DNA of 64,000 nt from Paludibacter sp. (GTDB lineage: Bacteria > Bacteroidota > Bacteroidia > Bacteroidales > Paludibacteraceae): positions 1-64,000 of the forward strand of contig JANJVQ010000028.1 of assembly GCA_024710005.1 (NCBI GenBank), written 5' to 3'. Shown here in pieces: positions 1 through 9,323 of this stretch (the stretch's first letter is position 1; each line of letters starts with the position of its first letter). Both the position numbers and the translations under genes were made by a program. A model generated the notes under the pieces. It did not search any database. It saw nothing but the letters and a program-made list of their open reading frames with translations, and was not told where the DNA came from.

Positions 1-176
1 CTTTTATTCCTTTTTTGTTACGCTCTATTTTCCTGATTGCTCAAAAAAATATGAATTGACGTGGTATAATGTTTCTTTCCCTTTCCTTTATAATATTATA
101 CTACTTTTCGTCTTGTCATTGTTTAATCATTTCAAAGATCGTTTTCTTGTTGCACATTTCCTCTCGAAATGGACTG

Positions 177-208
177 CAAAATTAGTCGGTTTATTTGAAT
201 CTGCCAAA
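177..208 (-). promoter_or_regulatory. Candidate leftward Bacteroidota promoter for a gene beyond the left edge
   Basis: On the minus strand TAATTTTG (177-184) matches the Bacteroidota -7 element TAnnTTTG, and TTTG (205-208) lies 20 bp upstream, close to the usual -33 spacing. Transcription would run towards position 1, away from lipB. Positions 1-273 hold no convincing ORF, so the promoter probably serves a gene outside the window. Confidence 0.4.
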
Positions 209-273
209 TAATATTTGAAAATTTGACAAAGAAAAATCAACCCTGAATATTATAGCTCTGATAATGTGAATAG

Positions 274-942
274 TTAGATTGAAAACTTTTTTTGAAAAAT
301 TTCCAATAATGCTGCTTTAACCTTGTTCATATCCTGTTTTTCGCCTAATTCTTGCTCAAGGGAGGTCACTCCTTTGTCGGTAAAGCCACAGGGATTGATG
401 TGCCCGAAGTAGGCTAAATCCGTATTTATGTTCAATGCAAATCCATGCATAGTTACATACCGGGAACTTCTGACCCCGATAGCACAAATTTTTCTTGCCT
501 GTTTAGTACCGGTATCCAGCCATACGCCGGTAGCACCTTCCAGTCGCTCCGACCTGATATTATATTGCTGCAACAACTCAATAATGCTGGCTTCGATCCT
601 GTTGATGTATTCTTTTAATCCGATTCCAAAATTTGCAAGGTCAAAAATGGGATATCCCACTATCTGTCCCGGGCCATGATAGGTTATGTCACCTCCCCGA
701 TTGGTGTGCACAAATTGTGCATTATTGGCTTGTAACTGAATATAATTCAGCAATAAATTTTGTTCGTCTCCACTTTTACCGAGGGTATATACATGTGGAT
801 GCTCACAAAAAATCAGATAATTCTCCGTTTCAAGTTCCTGAATCTTACGTGATATGGTTTCTGCAAAAATTGATTCCTGCTCTTTCCAGGCCTGATTGTA
901 TTCTACTAAACCCCAATCAACCGGTTTAATTATTTTATTCAT
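274..942 (-). CDS. lipB: Octanoyl-[acyl carrier protein]:protein transferase LipB
   Basis: LipB moves octanoyl groups from acyl carrier protein to lipoyl domains, the first step of endogenous lipoate synthesis in the cytoplasm. At 222 aa it has normal family length. The signature RGGDITYHGPGQ is at residues 82-93, the conserved Lys is K151 (RKICAIG), and the catalytic Cys of INPCG is C185. Its ATG overlaps the 3' end of mtgA by 4 bp, so the two genes are probably translationally coupled. Its products would modify lipoyl domains such as that of the E2 protein encoded at 49.7-51.1 kb (inference). Confidence 0.95.
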   Translation of the reverse strand: MNKIIKPVDWGLVEYNQAWKEQESIFAETISRKIQELETENYLIFCEHPHVYTLGKSGDEQNLLLNYIQLQANNAQFVHTNRGGDITYHGPGQIVGYPIFDLANFGIGLKEYINRIEASIIELLQQYNIRSERLEGATGVWLDTGTKQARKICAIGVRSSRYVTMHGFALNINTDLAYFGHINPCGFTDKGVTSLEQELGEKQDMNKVKAALLEIFQKKFSI

Positions 943-1670
943 TTTTTCTTTTGATCCTTTAAATTGTTGTCTGATTGATCAAAATCAACCCGTGGAATTT
1001 TATTCATCAAGCCCATAATCTGACCTTTTCTGCGTTGAATATAGGAAGATGGACGAACCGGACTGAACCTGCGGGGATTAGGTAGACAAACAGCAATCAG
1101 AGCTGATTGTGACTTACTTAATTCAGATGCATTTTTTCCAAAATACTCCAATGCCGCCGCTTCCACACCATAGATTCCGTCACCGGTTTCAATTACATTG
1201 AGATAAACCTCCATAATTCGTTCTTTCGACCAGAATATTTCAATCAAGACAGTAAAGTAAGCCTCTAATCCTTTGCGAAGGTAGGAGCGTTTATTCCATA
1301 GAAACACATTCTTAGCTGTTTGCTGGGAAATCGTGCTTCCTCCTTTTATTCGTCTGCCTTTCTGGTTATTTTTCCATGCTTTTTTAATATCTTCGAATGA
1401 AAAACCGTTATGCTCCATAAATAAGTTATCCTCAGACGCAACAACAGCCTGTATCATGTTTGGAGATATCTTCTCAAGAGGTATCCATCTCTTGCTGTTC
1501 TTAGGCATCTCTCCATCTGCTATTGCTTCTACCGAACGAATAAGCATCAATGGAGTCAGGTAGACAGGTACAAAACGAAGCACAATTGTCCAACCAATTG
1601 AAATAACAAAGAATAATATGATGATATTACGTATGAAACGCCAAAACTTTCCCCAAAAATTTCCTTTCAT
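939..1670 (-). CDS. mtgA: Monofunctional biosynthetic peptidoglycan transglycosylase MtgA
   Basis: This GT51 enzyme polymerises lipid II into glycan strands at the outer face of the inner membrane. A single N-terminal membrane segment (about residues 15-31) is followed by the transglycosylase domain. The catalytic Glu is in ASEDNLFMEHNGF (E80); GGSTISQQTAKN and KERIMEVYLNVIETG are the other family motifs. There is no transpeptidase domain, and the 243 aa length suits a monofunctional enzyme. It lies upstream of lipB with a 4-bp overlap. The 168 bp between it and the pseudouridine synthase gene contain a terminator for the latter. Confidence 0.95.
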   Translation of the reverse strand: MKGNFWGKFWRFIRNIIILFFVISIGWTIVLRFVPVYLTPLMLIRSVEAIADGEMPKNSKRWIPLEKISPNMIQAVVASEDNLFMEHNGFSFEDIKKAWKNNQKGRRIKGGSTISQQTAKNVFLWNKRSYLRKGLEAYFTVLIEIFWSKERIMEVYLNVIETGDGIYGVEAAALEYFGKNASELSKSQSALIAVCLPNPRRFSPVRPSSYIQRRKGQIMGLMNKIPRVDFDQSDNNLKDQKKK

Positions 1671-1781
1671 AAGCGGATAACTGCTATTTCATCTATATAA
1701 AACATAAAATGCGACTAACTTGTATAACGTTTACCTTTCGTTTTTGTTAAATAAAAAAGTATTTCAGATAAAAATGAAATT

Positions 1782-1812
1782 AAAAAAACTCCTTTGCCGG
1801 ACAGCAAAGGAG
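1782..1812 (-). terminator. Intrinsic terminator of the pseudouridine synthase gene
   Basis: A perfect 9-bp stem CTCCTTTGC/GCAAAGGAG (1789-1797 with 1804-1812) is followed on the minus strand by seven T residues. It lies about 27 bp beyond the stop codon of the leftward pseudouridine synthase gene. Confidence 0.85.
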
Positions 1813-1838
1813 CCTTATTAATTTTGCACCGGAAGTCA

Positions 1839-3170
1839 TTATTCGTACGCTCCCATTTTAAGCATATTTACTTCTCTTTCTGTCAGGAAGCGGTATTTAC
1901 CTCTGGGTAAATTCTTTTTGGTAAGACCGGCAAAGAATACACGATCCAGCCGAACGACCTTATAACCTAACTTTTCAAAAATCCGGCGAACCACCCTGTT
2001 TTGTCCGGAGTGAATTTCAATACCAATTTGTCTGAAATCATCATCCTTGATAAAATTGAGAGCATCAGCAGCTATTTTCTCGTCATCCAGCATCACACCT
2101 GCTAAAACTGATTCGAAATCAGGTATTTCAAGTGGTTTATCCAAAGTCACATGATAGATTTTCTTTTTATCATATTTAGGATGTGTCAGGCGGGATGCCA
2201 GGTCACCATCATTAGTAAGAAGCAAAACACCCGTTGTGTTTCTGTCGAGACGACCAACCGGATAAATTCTTTCGCTACAGGCATTCTTAACCAAATCGAG
2301 TACAGTTCTACGTTCGTGTGTATCCTCAGCAGTTGTAACCGTATCTTTCGGCTTGTTTAACAACAGATACACTTTTCTTTCAGAGCGAACTAATTGATTG
2401 TGGAACATCACCTTGTCCGAGTGCATTACTTTTACACCCATTTCTGTAACAATTTCCCCGTTCACGGTAATTACGCCAGCCTTGATAAACTCATCAGCTT
2501 CACGACGGGAACAAATACCTGCATTCGCGAGAAACTTATTCAAACGCACCGGTTTTGTGTAATCAATTTCGTTTCTGCGGTATTCCAGTTGTTTCTTCTT
2601 GCTGTATTTAGCATTCGGATTGTAGTCGGATGTTCTGATTCTCGGACGACGGTTATTATCCTGATTATCAAATCTCGTTTCAATATAATTACCCTGCGTG
2701 GAAGCGTCTCCTTCTTTTTTCACAGAAAACCTGGGACGACCACCGGTTGGTTTAAACCTGGGGCGACCACCTTCACTTCTTTCTGAAGAATATGGTCTGT
2801 TGTCATTCCTGTCTGAAGAATAAGGTCTGTTCTCATTTCTGTCTGAAGAATATGGCCTGTTGCCACCTCTATCCGAAGAATACGGTCTGTTGCCACTTCT
2901 TTCATAAGGTTTTCCTTCTCTTTGAAAGGAATTATCCCTGTTTTCAAAACTTCTTTTTTCGTAAGAATTTCTGTTTTCTTCTCTTTTCTCGAAATTTGGT
3001 TTAAATGATGGGTAATCATTGTCTCTCGACTGATTCGGGGTATACTTTGCTCCACCCCGTGTACCTTTCAGTATTGACTTCACATCGCGTTTTTCATACG
3101 GTTTACCATCACGGCCGGCACCGGCACCCGACCTCCTCGGGCTACCCTGCCAATTCTCATTGTTTGTCAT
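1839..3170 (-). CDS. RluB/RsuA-family 23S/16S rRNA pseudouridine synthase with a long repetitive basic N-terminus
   Basis: The enzyme isomerises a specific uridine of rRNA to pseudouridine. The S4 RNA-binding domain is at about residues 207-250 (VRLNKFLANAGICSRREADEF). The catalytic domain carries YPVGRLDRNTTGVLLLTNDG, with catalytic Asp D309. Residues 1-205 are a disordered, Arg/Asn/Ser-rich extension that roughly doubles the gene. It includes four tandem copies of a ten-residue unit containing NRPYSSD (about 92-131). Such tails occur in Bacteroidota homologues and probably add RNA affinity, but that is inference. RluB rather than RsuA is favoured by the motif spacing; the exact target uridine cannot be read from sequence. 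Confidence 0.88.
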   Translation of the reverse strand: MTNNENWQGSPRRSGAGAGRDGKPYEKRDVKSILKGTRGGAKYTPNQSRDNDYPSFKPNFEKREENRNSYEKRSFENRDNSFQREGKPYERSGNRPYSSDRGGNRPYSSDRNENRPYSSDRNDNRPYSSERSEGGRPRFKPTGGRPRFSVKKEGDASTQGNYIETRFDNQDNNRRPRIRTSDYNPNAKYSKKKQLEYRRNEIDYTKPVRLNKFLANAGICSRREADEFIKAGVITVNGEIVTEMGVKVMHSDKVMFHNQLVRSERKVYLLLNKPKDTVTTAEDTHERRTVLDLVKNACSERIYPVGRLDRNTTGVLLLTNDGDLASRLTHPKYDKKKIYHVTLDKPLEIPDFESVLAGVMLDDEKIAADALNFIKDDDFRQIGIEIHSGQNRVVRRIFEKLGYKVVRLDRVFFAGLTKKNLPRGKYRFLTEREVNMLKMGAYE

Positions 3171-3495
3171 TGTGTTAACTAAATTATATATGTATTTTAT
3201 TGAACTTGCAAATATCGGAATAATTCTTGATTCCGCAAAACTCTTTTTTCACTCTGTACCAGCGCATTCACGTGCAAGTCATCACTTGAATGCGCCTGTA
3301 ATTGACTTTATACCTAAATATTTCCTGCAAAATTATAAATTTTTTAAATTACAAGGATAAAAAGCAGCTTATAAATAGTAGATTTTCTGACATTTTAAAG
3401 AATATTTGGTTTTCCAATCTTCAAAAACTAAATTTTGTATTGAATAATTATTGTAATTTTGTGAATCATACAACAAATTTAATTTACAAATCCAC
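3171..3495. other. Divergent intergenic region between the pseudouridine synthase and rarA
   Basis: This AT-rich stretch of 325 bp has no convincing gene. The short ORFs on both strands lack ribosome binding sites and family features. TAATTTTG at 3454-3461 fits a rightward -7 element about 34 bp before the rarA ATG. A good -33 element at the right distance is not clear. Confidence 0.5.
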
Positions 3496-4764
3496 ATGCA
3501 ACCCCTTGCTGAACGGTTACGTCCAACCACATTAAATGAATACATTGGCCAGAAACACCTGGTTGGTGATAAGGCTATTTTGCGCCAAATGATCGAATCG
3601 GGACATATCGCATCGTTCATCCTGTGGGGACCTCCCGGTGTGGGAAAAACAACCCTCGCCAGGATTATCGCCAACCAGCTCGACCGTCCGTTTTACACGC
3701 TGAGCGCTGTTACATCCGGAGTAAAAGATGTACGTGATGTGATTGAAAAAGCCAAATCGAACCGCTTATTCGCTCAGGGGAAGAGTCCCATCTTATTTAT
3801 CGATGAAATTCACCGTTTCAGCAAATCACAACAGGATTCGTTACTTGGTGCTGTTGAAAACGGTACGGTAACCCTAATCGGCGCCACAACCGAAAATCCT
3901 TCTTTTGAAGTTATTACACCTTTACTTTCCCGCTGTCAGGTATATGTACTGAAATCGCTAAACAACGACGATTTGCTTGAATTGCTCAACAGAGCTATTA
4001 CGAGCGATGCTGAACTTAGAAAATTGACGATTTGCGTAGATGAAACAGAAGCAATTTTACGTTTTGCCGGTGGCGATGCACGAAAACTGCTTAACATCAT
4101 CGAACTGGTATGTTCGGCTGAACAGGAAGGCGAAATACACATCAACAACCAGGTGGTAACAGACAAGCTTCAGCAAAATCCGATGGCTTACGATAAAAAC
4201 GGAGAGATTCACTACGATATTATTTCCGCCTATATCAAATCCATTCGGGGTAGTGATCCCGATGCTGCCATTTATTGGTTGGCGCGTATGATTGCGGGAG
4301 GCGAAGACCCCAAATTTATTGCGAGGCGTTTACTAATATCTGCTGCAGAAGATATCGGACTCGCGAATCCCAATGCCCTGTTGCTCGCGAATGCCTGTTT
4401 CGATGCCCTGCAGAAAATCGGCTGGCCCGAAGGCAGAATCATACTGGCTGAAACCACGATTTACCTGGCTTCATCTCCCAAAAGCAATTCAGCCTATCTG
4501 GCTATTGATGAAGCGCTTGCTTTAGTTGAGAGAACAGGGAATCTACCTGTTCCCCTGCACCTGCGAAATGCACCTACCAAACTGATGAAGGAACTGAATT
4601 ATGGCACTAACTATAAATACTCTCACGATTACCCCAATCATTTTGTAGCACAGCAGTTTCTGCCGGATGAAATCACCAAAGAAAGCATCTGGAAAGTACA
4701 GGATAATCAGGCAGAAAAAAAGCTCGGAGACTGGCTCCGGGCTTTATGGAAAAACAGATTCTGA
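3496..4764 (+). CDS. rarA: Replication-associated recombination protein A (RarA/MgsA), AAA+ ATPase
   Basis: RarA acts at stalled replication forks as a clamp-loader-like AAA+ ATPase. The Walker A motif GPPGVGKTT is near residue 46, Walker B is [10 protein letters not shown] and sensor 1 is [11 protein letters not shown]. The C-terminal MgsA-type domain contains [21 protein letters not shown]. The length of 422 aa is normal. It is a single transcription unit converging on the PspC gene with only 9 bp between the stops. Confidence 0.95.
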   Translation: MQPLAERLRPTTLNEYIGQKHLVGDKAILRQMIESGHIASFILWGPPGVGKTTLARIIANQLDRPFYTLSAVTSGVKDVRDVIEKAKSNRLFAQGKSPILFIDEIHRFSKSQQDSLLGAVENGTVTLIGATTENPSFEVITPLLSRCQVYVLKSLNNDDLLELLNRAITSDAELRKLTICVDETEAILRFAGGDARKLLNIIELVCSAEQEGEIHINNQVVTDKLQQNPMAYDKNGEIHYDIISAYIKSIRGSDPDAAIYWLARMIAGGEDPKFIARRLLISAAEDIGLANPNALLLANACFDALQKIGWPEGRIILAETTIYLASSPKSNSAYLAIDEALALVERTGNLPVPLHLRNAPTKLMKELNYGTNYKYSHDYPNHFVAQQFLPDEITKESIWKVQDNQAEKKLGDWLRALWKNRF

Positions 4765-4773
4765 TCTTTTCAA

Positions 4774-6447
4774 TCAATTGATACTGACTGAAGAACCTCC
4801 TGATTTATACTGCTTTACAAAAAATGGTTTTCTACCTGTTCTGAAATGACTGGCACCACTCACATCCACAATCAGTGAGTCCGACACATTGGCCTCAATT
4901 TTACTGGCAGCTACACCGAAAACTTTCGCATTTCTGACCAGTAAATCATCTGCTTCAAGTTGAGAAGCTCCAGACACATCAGCATATAATTTATAGGCAT
5001 GACCGTCTATTTCAGCCTTGGAAACTCCTGACAAATACACCTTTAAATCCTGTGCTACACGTACATCCAGGTTTGCCTGGCTTACACCTGATAGTTCAAT
5101 TTTCATATTTTCAGCAGTAATTTTGCCAAAAGAATTAACCTTACAAGCTCCGCTGGCCACAACTTCAGCTATATTTCCGGCAGCAATACGGACTTTAGCC
5201 GGACTATTTACATGTAATTTCCTGGTATATAATTTCAGCACTCCCCTGTCATCCACTTCGGTAATCAGATAAGGTAATAAAGACGGTCTGCTACTTACCC
5301 TGACAGATTGTACAGAATCCTGCGTTAATTCGACCTCGATATTACCCGATATTTCCAACCCGTTGAAAGCAGCCACCGTGCGCATCTCATCCACGAAGTC
5401 CTCTTCATCGTTTGACCAGTAGATTTCAAACTTGTCAAAGTCAGCATTTCCCAGGTTTACAATGGTTTTTGCACTAAGCCCTGCAAACATAAAGATGCCT
5501 ACAAACCACAGGATTACCATCACCCAGCTGAAAGCGCCTGAACTTCTTCCCCTTCCGGTAATAATTCTGATTGCCCAGTATATCAGCATAAATATAGGTA
5601 TGCCAATAATCAACAACAAGGAAATAACCATCAGAACCGCCCTGTCGGGTGAAAATATATTCAACTCAGGAATAATTCCGGTAAATATCGACGGGTCAAA
5701 AATGAGAAATGAAAGTAACAGCAGCAATACGCCGAGTAAAATAAACCCTACAAATCCCATGATGGCGCCGATGAAGCCGAGTAACACTTTAAATACTGCC
5801 CGAATTACTTCACCCAGTTTATTGCCGATTCCGGTTGCTGATTCTTTAAACTTATCACTCTCAACATAATTTTTCAGGTTATTGATTTCCGACTTAATTC
5901 TTTCAGCGGTCACATCCTCTCCCTGCATTTCAAGTTTTTGTGAGATAGTTTTGGCAGCAGGTACAATCAACCATAAAACCAAATAAATAGGAATAATAGT
6001 CCCCCATCCAAAGAGGAGGATGAGTATCATCAACACCCTTACCAGCACGACATCCCAACCTATAAAAACAGCTAAACCGGCGGCAACCCCACCCAAAACG
6101 CCATTATCAGGATCACGGTAGAATTTTCTTTTAAATCTGCCACCTTCCGCTTTGGCCGATTGTTTTGTTTCTTTTTCAGTTTCTTCTTCTTCGCTGAACT
6201 GATTGGGTTTACCCAGAATGTTAATTACTTCTTCAACATCCTGAATATTAATTACATTTTTACCTTTCTGAAGTTTTTCGCTGAAAAGTTCTGAGATACG
6301 GCTCTCTATATCAGCCATTACCTCCTGCTTTTCGTCAGGCGACAAACGCTCTTCAACCTCGTTCAGGTATTGCTGTAGCAGTTCATAAGCATCATTATCA
6401 ATATGATAAACCGTATTGTTGAGGTTTATCGTCAAAGTTTTTTTCAT
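4774..6447 (-). CDS. PspC-domain membrane protein with C-terminal DUF2807 (GIN) adhesin-like domain
   Basis: The N-terminal 100 residues are charged and predicted cytoplasmic. The PspC domain spans about 107-165 (RDPDNGVLGGVAAGLAVFIGWD). At least three further hydrophobic segments follow (about 215-330). A head domain rich in repeated beta-strand units (about 360-540; LSGVSQANLDVRV, LSGVSKAEIDGH, VSGASQLEADDL) matches DUF2807/GIN. The fusion is common in Bacteroidota. It lies 22 bp downstream of the padR gene in the exporter operon, and PadR-PspC pairs are frequently linked to envelope stress. Its precise role is unknown. Confidence 0.85.
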   Translation of the reverse strand: MKKTLTINLNNTVYHIDNDAYELLQQYLNEVEERLSPDEKQEVMADIESRISELFSEKLQKGKNVINIQDVEEVINILGKPNQFSEEEETEKETKQSAKAEGGRFKRKFYRDPDNGVLGGVAAGLAVFIGWDVVLVRVLMILILLFGWGTIIPIYLVLWLIVPAAKTISQKLEMQGEDVTAERIKSEINNLKNYVESDKFKESATGIGNKLGEVIRAVFKVLLGFIGAIMGFVGFILLGVLLLLLSFLIFDPSIFTGIIPELNIFSPDRAVLMVISLLLIIGIPIFMLIYWAIRIITGRGRSSGAFSWVMVILWFVGIFMFAGLSAKTIVNLGNADFDKFEIYWSNDEEDFVDEMRTVAAFNGLEISGNIEVELTQDSVQSVRVSSRPSLLPYLITEVDDRGVLKLYTRKLHVNSPAKVRIAAGNIAEVVASGACKVNSFGKITAENMKIELSGVSQANLDVRVAQDLKVYLSGVSKAEIDGHAYKLYADVSGASQLEADDLLVRNAKVFGVAASKIEANVSDSLIVDVSGASHFRTGRKPFFVKQYKSGGSSVSIN

Positions 6448-6469
6448 ACGTTTTTATTTTACTTTTCTG

Positions 6470-6793
6470 TTATGCTTTTAATTTACCGATAACCTGGTTA
6501 ACTTCTTCCCAGGCATTTTCAAGTTCTTCCAGAGCAAGTTTTCCTTTCTCTGTCATTTCATAATACTTCCGCGGAGGTCCCTGTGAAGATTCCTCCCAGC
6601 GGTAGTCGAGCAAATCCGCATTTTTTAAGCGCGTCAGTAAAGGATATAAAGTTCCTTCCACTACAATCATTTTCGCATCCTTCAGTTCGGAAATGATATC
6701 GGATGCGTAAGAGGCTTTCTTTTTCAGAATAAGCAGGATGCAATATTCCAAATAGCCCTTTCGCATCTGGGATTTTATATTATCTGCGTTCAT
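6470..6793 (-). CDS. PadR-family winged-helix transcriptional regulator
   Basis: This 107-aa protein has the PadR pattern: an N-terminal winged helix (MRKGYLEYCILLILKK... VVEGTLYPLLTRLKNADLL) with the wing WEESSQGPPRKYYEMTEKG, then a short C-terminal dimerisation helix. Its ATG overlaps the stop of the TolC gene by 4 bp, placing it in the exporter operon. PadR proteins often repress linked efflux operons; the inverted repeat at 12699-12735 over the operon promoter is a plausible operator. The ligand is unknown. Confidence 0.92.
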   Translation of the reverse strand: MNADNIKSQMRKGYLEYCILLILKKKASYASDIISELKDAKMIVVEGTLYPLLTRLKNADLLDYRWEESSQGPPRKYYEMTEKGKLALEELENAWEEVNQVIGKLKA

Positions 6794-8091
6794 TTTAATA
6801 ATTCTAACACTTTAATTCTCAATACATACTCATACTTCGATTGAGAAAGCTCCGATAACACTTGTGTCAGATTTGATTTTGCCTGATATAATTCATATAC
6901 CGATGCCCTGCCTGCTTCGTATTTTTGTTCAGCATACCGGTATGCTTCTTTCGAAGCAATTTCCGATTTTTGAGCAGCTGCATACCTGGCCTGTGCTGCC
7001 AGTGCATTCTGATATGCCTGCTGAATGGTTTTACGAAGCTCCAGTTTTACATTTTCAATATCCAACTTACTGCTTTCGATGGCTAACTTCGAAGCCGACA
7101 CCCGGTTTTTAACTTCAAAACGGTTAAAAATAGGTATCTGAAGACTAAAACCAACATTGGTACTGAGGTTATCATTTAATTGTTTATTAAAAGAATCATT
7201 AGGTATTCCACTTAAATTATAATAACCCGTACCCACCTGAGCACCAAAACTCAGTGAGGGAAAAAAAGCAGACCGCGCGATATCCGCATTTTTCATATTG
7301 CTCTGAAGCCTGTACTCGGCTCCTTTAATCTCCGGCCGACTTTGAACAGCAGTCCGATACACCTCTTCAGCTGATAAGAGTTGATAGGCTGCTATTGTCA
7401 TATCTCCGGAAATTTCCACATCAAATTCCTCAAAATTATCGAGTTCGATAATCTGAGCCAGATCCAACAATGCAAGCTTGTGATTATTCTCTGCCTGTGT
7501 CAGATTTAGTTCTTCCTTGGCTAACTGTGCTTTTAACTCGTACAGTTCACCTTCGGGCTGTTTTCCTGCATTAACAAGTGCTGTTTTCTGTTCAATTTTT
7601 TGTTTTGTCAGTTCAAGCTGTGCTTCCAGTGTTTGCAAATTTTCCTTATACAACAGCAGCTGCAAAAATGCGACCGTCACATTCAGTTCAATATCCGACT
7701 TGATTTTCTCCAGATCGGCTTCAGATGCTTTCATCTCTGCCTTCCGGGCATCAATATTATATTTCATCTTCATCCCGTCGAACAAGGTAATACCGCTGGA
7801 AATATTAAATGAGGTCTGAGAAGAATTTACATTCCTGTATGTATTGTCGGCTACCAAAGAACGACCGAGCATAAAACTTTGTCCCGCCGATGCATTGAGA
7901 TTGGGTAATAAATCCATACGGGCCTGCTCATAAGCAATTGCTTTTGACTGACGGTTAATGTCCTGCTGCTTCACATTCCTGTTGTTTTGCAGTGCTGTGT
8001 CAACACATTGCTGTAAGGTATATATCTTCTTAGCAGACATATTCAGTGTTACCAGGAACATGAGGAGACCTATGTATAATAGCTTTTTCAT
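6790..8091 (-). CDS. TolC-family outer-membrane efflux channel
   Basis: An OEP-family outer-membrane factor of 433 aa with a signal peptide (MKKLLYIGLLMFLVTLNMSA). It has the internal duplication of the family: two long coiled-coil halves (about 120-210 and 330-420) and beta-strand regions such as FNISSGITLFDG and GFSLQIPIFN. It would form the exit duct for the MacA-like adaptor and the ABC permeases encoded just upstream. The substrate cannot be inferred from sequence. Confidence 0.93.
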   Translation of the reverse strand: MKKLLYIGLLMFLVTLNMSAKKIYTLQQCVDTALQNNRNVKQQDINRQSKAIAYEQARMDLLPNLNASAGQSFMLGRSLVADNTYRNVNSSQTSFNISSGITLFDGMKMKYNIDARKAEMKASEADLEKIKSDIELNVTVAFLQLLLYKENLQTLEAQLELTKQKIEQKTALVNAGKQPEGELYELKAQLAKEELNLTQAENNHKLALLDLAQIIELDNFEEFDVEISGDMTIAAYQLLSAEEVYRTAVQSRPEIKGAEYRLQSNMKNADIARSAFFPSLSFGAQVGTGYYNLSGIPNDSFNKQLNDNLSTNVGFSLQIPIFNRFEVKNRVSASKLAIESSKLDIENVKLELRKTIQQAYQNALAAQARYAAAQKSEIASKEAYRYAEQKYEAGRASVYELYQAKSNLTQVLSELSQSKYEYVLRIKVLELLK

Positions 8092-8128
8092 CGTTATAAA
8101 TTTATTTAATGCTTCTTATGCTGAGGAA

Positions 8129-9244
8129 TTAATTTACAGCAGCTGGTTTCTTTTCTATAATTTCAGCTCCGCGTATTTTATCTTTTAACTTCAAGCCACT
8201 TTTTATTTCGATATTGATACCATCGGACAATCCTGTCACAACCTGTTTCTTTTCAAATGTCTGAGGTTCTTCTGTTTTCAGCACATGCACGTAGGTGGTA
8301 TCCTGACTGAATTCCAGACAACTTTCAGGCACAATAAATATCTGTTCTGCACGATCGAAAATTATTTCGGCATTGGCGCTGTAACCGGCCCGGATGAACA
8401 CATCACCGGGAACTTTCACAGCAGCTTTCATATCGAACATGATGGCGCCATTGCTTTCAACACCTTTTGGGGCAATGTATTCCAACACAGCATTTAATCT
8501 CACATCCTGAATGGCTCCAATGGTAATTTCCATCGGCATGCCAGCTTTAATACGACCCACCTCAGTCTCGTCAAGTTTACCAACGAAAAGCATATCATTC
8601 ATATTGGCAACCGAGGCAATGGTTGTTCCGTCATTGAAGTTATTCGACTGAATCACCGAATTTCCAACTTTTACCGGAATATCCAGGATGGTTCCGTTGA
8701 TAGTTGAACGAACCAGGGTGTTACTCAACAAGGTTTTATCCCCGGTTATCCCGTCGCGTGTAAGACTCAGGTTATCCTGCGCAGCCTTCAATTCTGCTTT
8801 ATCGTTTTGATATTGCAACTGACTTTTTTCAAATTCTTCACGAGAGATTACCTTTTCCTGAAATAATTTTTTGTCCCGTTCAAAATTACTGTTACTCTGA
8901 TCAAATGCCAATTGCGCTTTCACCACCCTCGATTCGGCACTGTTGAGCGTAACCATATCGGGTATAAGCTTGATTTTTGCAATTACATCACCGGCTTTAA
9001 CAGCATCGCCGGCTTCTTTGTAAATCTCTGAAATAATCCCTGATAACTGTGGTTTAATCAGAATTTCGTTGCGTGGTTCTACCTTACCGGTTGCAACAGT
9101 TTTCTTTTCAATTTTACCCTGAGTTACTTCAACAACCTCATATCTGATGACTTTAGGCTGCGATTTTTTCCATAAAAATATAAAAGTGCCGATAACACCT
9201 ACTGCCAGTACAGCAATTATGACAAATCTGAAAACTTTTTTCAT
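8129..9244 (-). CDS. HlyD/MacA-type periplasmic adaptor subunit
   Basis: This membrane fusion protein connects the ABC permeases to the TolC-like channel. It has one N-terminal membrane anchor (VIIAVLAVGVIGTFIFLW), a split lipoyl/barrel-sandwich domain (about 50-80 and 190-220), an alpha-hairpin between the halves, and a beta-barrel domain. I chose the ATG giving MKKVFRF (nine codons inside the ORF track). The upstream ATG lies in an intergenic repeat-like sequence (CCAGTCACCGGTCTCCAGAC), and the anchor follows the later start naturally. Confidence 0.92.
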   Translation of the reverse strand: MKKVFRFVIIAVLAVGVIGTFIFLWKKSQPKVIRYEVVEVTQGKIEKKTVATGKVEPRNEILIKPQLSGIISEIYKEAGDAVKAGDVIAKIKLIPDMVTLNSAESRVVKAQLAFDQSNSNFERDKKLFQEKVISREEFEKSQLQYQNDKAELKAAQDNLSLTRDGITGDKTLLSNTLVRSTINGTILDIPVKVGNSVIQSNNFNDGTTIASVANMNDMLFVGKLDETEVGRIKAGMPMEITIGAIQDVRLNAVLEYIAPKGVESNGAIMFDMKAAVKVPGDVFIRAGYSANAEIIFDRAEQIFIVPESCLEFSQDTTYVHVLKTEEPQTFEKKQVVTGLSDGINIEIKSGLKLKDKIRGAEIIEKKPAAVN

Positions 9245-9323
9245 ATACTTTTTATTATTGTCTCCAGTCACCGGTCTCCAGACACCAGTCTGATGACTGG
9301 AGGCAGATGACAGTCGTCGTTTA

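Noticed and set aside
2720-3055. 111-aa ORF in the pseudouridine synthase tail
   Set aside because: Shadow frame of the NRPYSSD repeats on the same strand.
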